NCBI GenBank assembly: GCA_014621425.1
Contig: JAANBB010000507.1
Location: 1-26,017, forward strand
Length of the DNA stretch: 26,017 nucleotides
Direction of reading: 5' to 3'
Origin: Cylindrodendrum hubeiense
Taxonomy: Eukaryota; Ascomycota; Sordariomycetes; Hypocreales; Nectriaceae
This document shows, piece by piece, positions 20,398 through 26,017 of this stretch (within the stretch, counting starts at the first letter, position 1; every line of letters starts with the position of its first letter). Both the position numbers and the translations under genes were made by a program. The notes under the pieces were generated by a model that did no database searches, had not been told where the DNA came from, and worked only from the letters and a program-made list of their open reading frames with translations.

Positions 20398-21648
20398 GAG
20401 GGAAGGGAGTCTGCGCGTGCAGGAGTTGGCGCGGTCAGGCTTCGGGTATAATGACCAGAAGAGGATAAATATCTGGGCTGTCTGAATCCCCTGTTGGAGG
20501 AGTAAACAAAAGAGATAAAGAGAAATTATATCATGATAAGGTTTCCCGAAACGATGCTCTCCCATTATCCCGTCCGGCTGTATCTGCGATGACCGATATC
20601 GGTGGTCATGTCATCCAAGTCAGAGTCATCCCACACCTACCTACTTAGGTTCCTAATCACATAGCAATGTCACAATGCACTTACACACAGGTGCAACGAG
20701 CATCCATGCTAGAGGAAACAGGGCTACACTTCGCACGCCACAAGATTGGAATTTCACAACCGTTAAAAGACTCTTGTCCAGACGTACTCGACTTTAGTAA
20801 TCTCTCCATTTGCCCTCTTATCGTTGCAGGATGCTAAGAAGGATTATCACAATGCCATAGCCAAAATCCAATAGAACATTGCCATTCCCACCTACTTGGG
20901 CAGGTCGCTATTTGCACACGCCCATGATCTCCCATTTCTGAGAGAGTTATCAAATGCACCCAATCCAGCATTTTCGGTAGATATCAGGAATACCAATTGT
21001 CACTATTTGTCTATCCCAATCCCGTCTTTATATTTAGGGTTTATCGCGCCTGAAACAAAGATAGATCTCCAGGCTAGTAAGACATACACGCGGGAGACAC
21101 GTTGTTCGTGCTAGTATACTTGTTGAGATTGTGTTCTTATGGCATCTCTTATCATCAGCTATAGATGTCATCTCCATATAACCGTGCCAAGACAGCAAGA
21201 ATAACTATACCAACCAATGGCGTATCTATTACCTTCTTATTTTCTGCCGCTAATTCTAGTATAATGGAGGAAACATGTACCAACTTGGGAGGGCAAAGCA
21301 TCATCATGGCATAAAAGTTGTGCACTGAGCATTTTATATGTGCGAATATCAAGACTCAAAGAAAAAAGGTATCTCTTAAGGCATCTCTATTAAAAAGGAC
21401 CAGCTCAGCCCGCTGCTGTCGCGTCCGTTGCAAAAAGCCAACCATTCGCCGTCACTTCGCCCTGCAGTCTCATCTCCATCCCGAGCGAGCCAGCGAGAAC
21501 AGAAACCGAGACCCAAGATGCACAGCAGTGAAGCAGAAACCACTTCTCACTCCTCTCGCCAATCTGGTTGGTTCTCCTCTCCTCTCCATATGCAATCATT
21601 CGTGGGATATCGTCCAAGACAAAAAGCAAAAAAAGACAGAGTCCTCCA

Positions 21649-21672
21649 CCGAAGCCACATCCGAAGCCACAT
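21649..21672. repeat. Two-copy tandem 12-mer
   Basis: CCGAAGCCACAT occurs twice head to tail in the region between the dbf2 and areA 3' ends. Confidence 0.8.
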
Positions 21673-22165
21673 CCTGCAACAAAAACCAGTGAGAGCCAAA
21701 CAAAAATCCTTGATATCGGTACGGGTTGTATCATAGACCGAACCTCCAGGATCCATCCATCAGCGAACGTGAAAAGTGTATCGACGTCTCGAATGCGCGC
21801 GGGGGTGTGTGTAATCTATCGTCAAAAATAAGGGTATTTGCACCAGCCCATAGTATGCGCGTCAAAAGCAACCGAGTCGTCGACGCCCCCATGTCCACTC
21901 TCTATTGTAAGTCCTAAAACAACCAGAAGCCCAAATGTGTTCCTGCCTGCCACATCTCATGTCCCATGCGCCGTATTGGCCGAGCATCTCAAACAAGTCA
22001 TTATGGTTGAACCGTGACAATCCCATGTGTCATATTGTTCATACTCGACTCGTCGTCAGTGTGGGAATCATTGTCATCCCATGCATATGCTCGTCACTTT
22101 TGACACTCCAAAACATGAATGTGTGATGTGGCAGACCTCATAGATCCGTAAATCCCGAAACAGTC

Positions 22166-22185
22166 TGCCATATATTGCCATATAT
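22166..22185. repeat. Two-copy tandem 10-mer in the areA 3' region
   Basis: TGCCATATAT occurs twice, about 255-275 bp downstream of the areA stop and probably inside its 3' UTR. On the transcript this reads ATATATGGCA, an A/U-rich tract. Confidence 0.75.
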
Positions 22186-22440
22186 CCGTGTGAGGTATCA
22201 AGTTCCCGTGTGAGAACAACGTAAATGAAACGATCCCCGCGTTCTCCCTAAACGCCATCCAAAAAGACTGATAAGATTCGTCATGTCGTGACTATGCTGG
22301 TGCCGAAAAGGAAAGGTAAGCCTTCGCCAGGAAATCCAGCCCTGACATGACCCATGAGCAAACGAATCCGGAATGCTGAAACTTCAAAATATTAACCTCT
22401 CCCGAAAGTCCAAGGCTTTAAGGCACCGCCTGTGGTCGTA

Positions 22441-25400
22441 TCACAGACTCATCGTCAGCCATTCCCATTCTTGGGGTCCAGCTGAGCCGCCCACTCCGTT
22501 CAACATGTTGGTCTGGCTGCCAGACATGCTGATCATACCTGAGCCCATTGGAGTACGCTGGTTCATGCCAAAGCCACTCGACGACATGCCGCCCGGCAAC
22601 CCGGAGAGACCAGCGGAGGAACCCATTGGGCGGGCCGCTTCGTTAGATCCCGTAGATTCGGGACTGTCAATGTCCATGCTCATCGGGGCATCGGCCGCGA
22701 TGCTCTTGCTATGCCGACGCTGTCGTTTTGAGGATACGGTAGCCGGCCTTGAACTAGAAGAAGCCCCCGGCCCGGGACTCGTCTTGGGGGGGGCGGCAGC
22801 AATCGGCACCACACCCTTACCGCCCACTGCACCGGCAGAAGAGCCAGAGCCTCCATAATGGCTGTTCGGAGTGCTTCCTGCTGTGTTGCCTCCCGATGTA
22901 GGACCACTAGAAGGACTCTCGATGTCCTTAATACTTGAAGCCCGGTTGGAGGCAGGCGGAGTTGTGACCTTGGGTGGCTGGCTGCTGCTGGCTTTGGTGG
23001 GGTTGGCAGCCGTTGACATTGAAAGCGAAGAGTTCTTGCGCGAAGCCACCGCGCTGGCGTTCTTTTTGGACCTGGTGCTTGTTCCTCCGACCGGTAAGTT
23101 GGATCCCGAGCCCCGGTTTCGCTTTTTGATGACGTCTGTTTTCAAACTCAACGGTCGAACGACGCCATGCAACTTCAAGAATAAGCCACAAGCATTGCAC
23201 AGCGGCTGACCCTCGGGGTTTCGTCTCCAAAGAGGGGTCGTCTGAGTGAAACAGTTGGTGCATGTAGTCGGAGTGTTCCCGTCAGTGGCATTGCCAGCGG
23301 CTGCTTGCAGGTTGGATGTGGACCCATGCTTGGAACCTGGGGGAGACGATGGCCGACTGGGTGCGACGGAGGAAAATCCAGACATGGTTCCATTTCCATC
23401 GCCCACTGGCGACATAGGCATTGACTGAGCGAGTTGCTCAAACCCGTTTTGCTTACCGGCAAGATGAGACGGGGTCGAAGCATTTCTTGTAAGCTTGGAG
23501 CCTCTCCTCTGGGTACCGGGCCGGAACGACTGGGAATGAGACCTCGCCAGTCCATTTGAATCCCACTCTCCTCCATTGGCATCGACATACTCAGTGGTGG
23601 TTCCACCGATCATGACTTGCTTTCGAGTTGGTCCGCCCGGGAAGCGAGCGGCTTGTGTGCTGAACTGGCCCGGTAATGACGCATCCCAGCCAAGAGTTCC
23701 AGACTCATCAAGGGAGGAAGAGAGATCCTTGTGCATGGCCATGTTTCTGTCAGCAAAAGCGTTGTTTTCCTCGTCATCGGAGTCGCCACCGAAGGAAAAC
23801 ATGTTGTCTTGCTGCATCTGCATGTCGGGGGAAGTGACTTGCTGATCGTGTTGGAAAACCTGAGACGGGTCGATATGTGCAAACGATCCGGGGGCAGTGC
23901 TGTACGCAGAGATGGATTCGGAGCCGGTGCCTGGGGCGGAGAACATGGGGTTGCCGTTGGTGTTGCTGCCGTTCGCACCATTGTACATGAACTGCTGGCC
24001 CATCATGTTACCCATGCTCTGGGGCCCGGGTTGAAAGCCCTGAGGCCGTTGCGATCGAGCATCTTGTGATCCGAAGTAGAAGCCCTCCTGCTCCGGTAGA
24101 GGGTGGGGGGTAGTAGCGGTCGACGGATAGGCGGATCCTGGGGGTGAGTAGAGGTCGACGTTGTTAATGGATGAGGATTGGACGGATGAGTTGTGGTACA
24201 TGTTGGAGAAGGGGCCGTTGGGTATCATGGGGGAGGTGGATGGAGAGAAGGAGAAGTTCTGGTGGAAAGGGCCTGCGGAGTTGACGATAGGGTCATTCTC
24301 CATGAAGGTGTCGAGGGCGAAGGGAACGCCGCCGCCCATCTGGGTAGGCGGCTGCGGCATGCTTGTGGGATGTGAGTTGTCCAAAGAGTAGTCATGGAGT
24401 TCAGAATCAAGTTCCAGGTCGTTCTGAGCCGTGGAGCTGCTGTTGACGGCAGGGACATGAGGCGAAAAGTTAGCAGGGCGCTTTCGAGTCTATTGCCCGC
24501 ACAGTCAGTTCTTGTCCTCATTCGCATGCCGAAGCCGGCGGGTTGACGGGGTGGTGGAGGGGACTGGAAAATTCAACCAACCAAACCGGCCCCGAAAGCC
24601 GGCTGGTGAGGGGATCACTTACTCGGCGGTCGTCAATGCTGGTCTTGCGAAGATGGCGATTGACATAGTCGAACTCATTGTTCTGAGCATGATGGTGATG
24701 CACCGGGACGGGGACAGACTGAGGGACGAAGTGGTGCGACAGTTCCTTGCGGGATTTGATAGGGATGGCCATGGAATGAGCCGACTTGTCGTCGGGCCTC
24801 TCGGGCGCCTGGGGTGACGGGAAGTTGATGGGGGTCGCAGCGCTGTCGGAAAAGATGAAGTCGTCGAGGTTCATGGCGTCCGACTGGGCCATGTTGTTCT
24901 CTGACGACTTTCGCAACTGGGCGATGCCACTCGGGGCGTTTTGCATCATGGGGCGGGCGAGCCTGCGAGGGCCCTTGTCAGCACGTCATGGTTGACGGAT
25001 TGGCAGGCGAGCGACAAGAGACGAGAGCACGAATGACATGTGAGGATAAGAAGGTGGGAGACTGTACCTATTGTTGGCATCGTTGTTCCTCTTCCTACGG
25101 TCCTCCTCCTCCTGGAGCTGCTTTTGCTGCTTCTGCTTGCGCATGTTGAGGGCCATCATGCGCCAGGTGAGATTTTCCATGCGATGCTGGTTCGGCAGCT
25201 GCAGCTTCGTTTTGGTGAAGAATTTCCAGACCTGGGTCGCAAGAGGATCGTCCTGCTGCATCTTGTCGATGCTCTGCTCGGCATGGGCATCGTCGTCCTG
25301 GAGCGAGGGGAAGAGGGGGGAGCCGAGCAGGTTGTCGTTGGCGGCCGAGTACGTTTTGGAGGTGTCGGCATTGAAGTCATTGAAGATATCGCGGGCGCCC

Positions 25401-25579
25401 GGTGCGCCAGCGTGGGCGGTGCGCTGGACCGAATGCATGTGGCCGTTGGGGTTCCCGGCCAGCCAGGCGTCGGGCCTTCGCGGGAAACGGAAATCGTGTT
25501 CTGTTATTGTTGGGTTCATGGCGGCCATGTCTAAGGGACTCGAGATGTTGATGGGAGTCGCAACGGTGGTAGAGGGCAT
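22441..25579 (-). CDS. areA: GATA-type global nitrogen regulator AreA/NIT2
   Basis: Transcription activator of nitrogen-catabolite genes when ammonium and glutamine are scarce. Minus-strand exons are 25579-25068, 24962-24623 and 24489-22441 (introns 105 and 133 bp), joining in frame to 966 residues, the usual Sordariomycete AreA length. The conserved AreA N-terminal block ([16 protein letters not shown], then [14 protein letters not shown]) is at about 116-148, [10 protein letters not shown] lies in exon 2, and an acidic stretch ([12 protein letters not shown]) is at about 518-529. The single GATA zinc finger is C694-X2-C697-X17-C715-X2-C718, followed by a basic KKRNRG region. The C-terminus EWEWLTMSL is the motif through which NmrA/NMR1 represses the protein. 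The start at 25579 gives the conserved opening ([21 protein letters not shown]). The frame stays open upstream without an ATG. Signal dependence is family knowledge; the assignment is very secure. Confidence 0.98.
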
Positions 25580-26017
25580 GATGTGGAGGGAGCGAGAGAG
25601 AGGGAGAGGGTGAGTGAGAGGCTGACCCAGACGCTGGAGAAGGAAATGTCCCCCCACGCTTGGGCGAGGCGGGCTTTCGGTTGGAGGGTTGGAGGGCCGG
25701 TGGGTGGGAGGTGACTCTGCGTCTGCGCTGCGTCTGCGTCTGCGTGCGCTGCGACTTGGTGCTGCCGGCTGCTGTGGGTGCTGTGGGTGCTGTGCTGTAG
25801 TGGGGCTGCCCACTGAAGCGGCTGTACTCAGTACCGCTGTAAAACTAACCGATCCGGGCGGTCCACGGAGGTGAGTTGAGCTGGGTCCTCAAGGTGACAG
25901 AAAGGCGGGAGAGAAGACGCGGCGACGATGAAAGACGGCGTCGATTGCTGGATGCTGTGCGACCCCAAAAGCGATGGTCCGTTGGTCTTGAGGGAATGGC
26001 GACGGAGAGGGAAACTA
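25580..26017 (-). promoter_or_regulatory. 5' leader and proximal promoter of areA
   Basis: There is no ATG on the minus strand anywhere from the areA start to the window edge (438 bp), so the first scanning start is 25579. The sequence is GC-rich with CTGCGT- and GTGCTGTGG-type short tandem repeats at about 25725-25800. The areA frame remains open without stops as far as 25888, where TGA (25891-25889) closes it. No GATA motif is seen on either strand in this part. Upstream control regions may lie beyond the window. Confidence 0.5.
25725..25800. repeat. Short imperfect CTGCGT and GTGCTGTGG repeats in the areA leader
   Basis: GTCTGCGCTGCGTCTGCGT-like units and then GCTGTGGGTGCTGTGGGTG-like units lie in tandem 150-220 bp upstream of the areA ATG. 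They are low-complexity and likely length-variable between strains. Confidence 0.65.

Larger units (their letters stand above)
20106..22440. other. Convergent intergenic region, dbf2 / areA
   Basis: It holds the 3' ends of two convergent genes. The dbf2 side (20106-20530) has T-rich 3' UTR-like sequence and a 7-bp hairpin at 20373-20397. The middle (20600-21400) is A+T-richer with no coding signal. The areA side has small tandem repeats. Open frames are short and mutually overlapping on both strands, with no domain, so none is called. Confidence 0.65.

Noticed and set aside
22373..22858. 161-codon plus-strand frame over the areA 3' exon
   Set aside because: It is antisense to the verified AreA C-terminus (EWEWLTMSL) and has no known domain.
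25040..25613. 164- and 180-codon plus-strand frames over areA exon 1
   Set aside because: They are the mirror of the conserved AreA N-terminus, with Leu/Val runs complementary to Gln/Lys codons and no independent evidence.
1..26017. CRISPR arrays, prokaryotic operons or phage modules
   Set aside because: The window is eukaryotic with spliced genes. No regularly spaced repeats or bacterial-type gene order are present.

Overview
The window is nuclear DNA of a filamentous ascomycete, most likely a Sordariomycete close to Hypocreales. The evidence is short introns (48-133 bp) with GT..AG ends, some with a clear branch site such as TACTAAC, GC-rich coding sequence with CT-rich leaders, and five proteins whose closest relatives I recognise from that group. 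No genus can be named from sequence alone.

Layout: (1) 322-2982 (+), an Rgd1-type F-BAR/RhoGAP protein in seven exons. (2) 2983-4639, a gene-free stretch between two convergent genes. (3) 4640-9333 (-), Mediator kinase-module subunit Med12/Srb8 in three exons. The long 3' exon could be taken for a separate gene, but the exons join in frame into one 1531-residue protein. (4) 9334-13068, 3.7 kb without a gene I can support; it starts as a strongly G-rich Med12 leader/promoter and holds G-quadruplex motifs and a cluster of hairpins. (5) 13069-13896 (-), a secreted CREG-like split-barrel protein in one exon. (6) 13897-18014, 4.1 kb of mainly non-coding DNA with an A+T-rich core (about 15.3-17.1 kb). 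The core looks like a graveyard of old elements: a 1-kb segment bounded by inverted repeats, broken acidic reading frames, and a decayed tRNA-Arg(UCU)-like sequence. (7) 18015-20105 (+), the NDR/LATS-family kinase Dbf2/SidB in three exons. (8) 20106-22440, convergent 3' regions. (9) 22441-25579 (-), the global nitrogen regulator AreA/NIT2 in three exons, with its GC-rich, ATG-free leader running to the window end.

The genes do not form a cluster with one function. They are conserved housekeeping or regulatory genes: Rho GTPase control, the Cdk8 module of Mediator, septation/mitotic-exit signalling and nitrogen catabolite regulation. I found no new defence, biosynthetic or mobile system. The points most worth a second look are small: a uORF whose stop overlaps the MED12 start codon, an in-frame stop-free intron in the RhoGAP domain, an ATG-less open frame upstream of AreA, the inverted-repeat-bounded relic at 15.8-16.9 kb, and the tRNA-like relic beside it.
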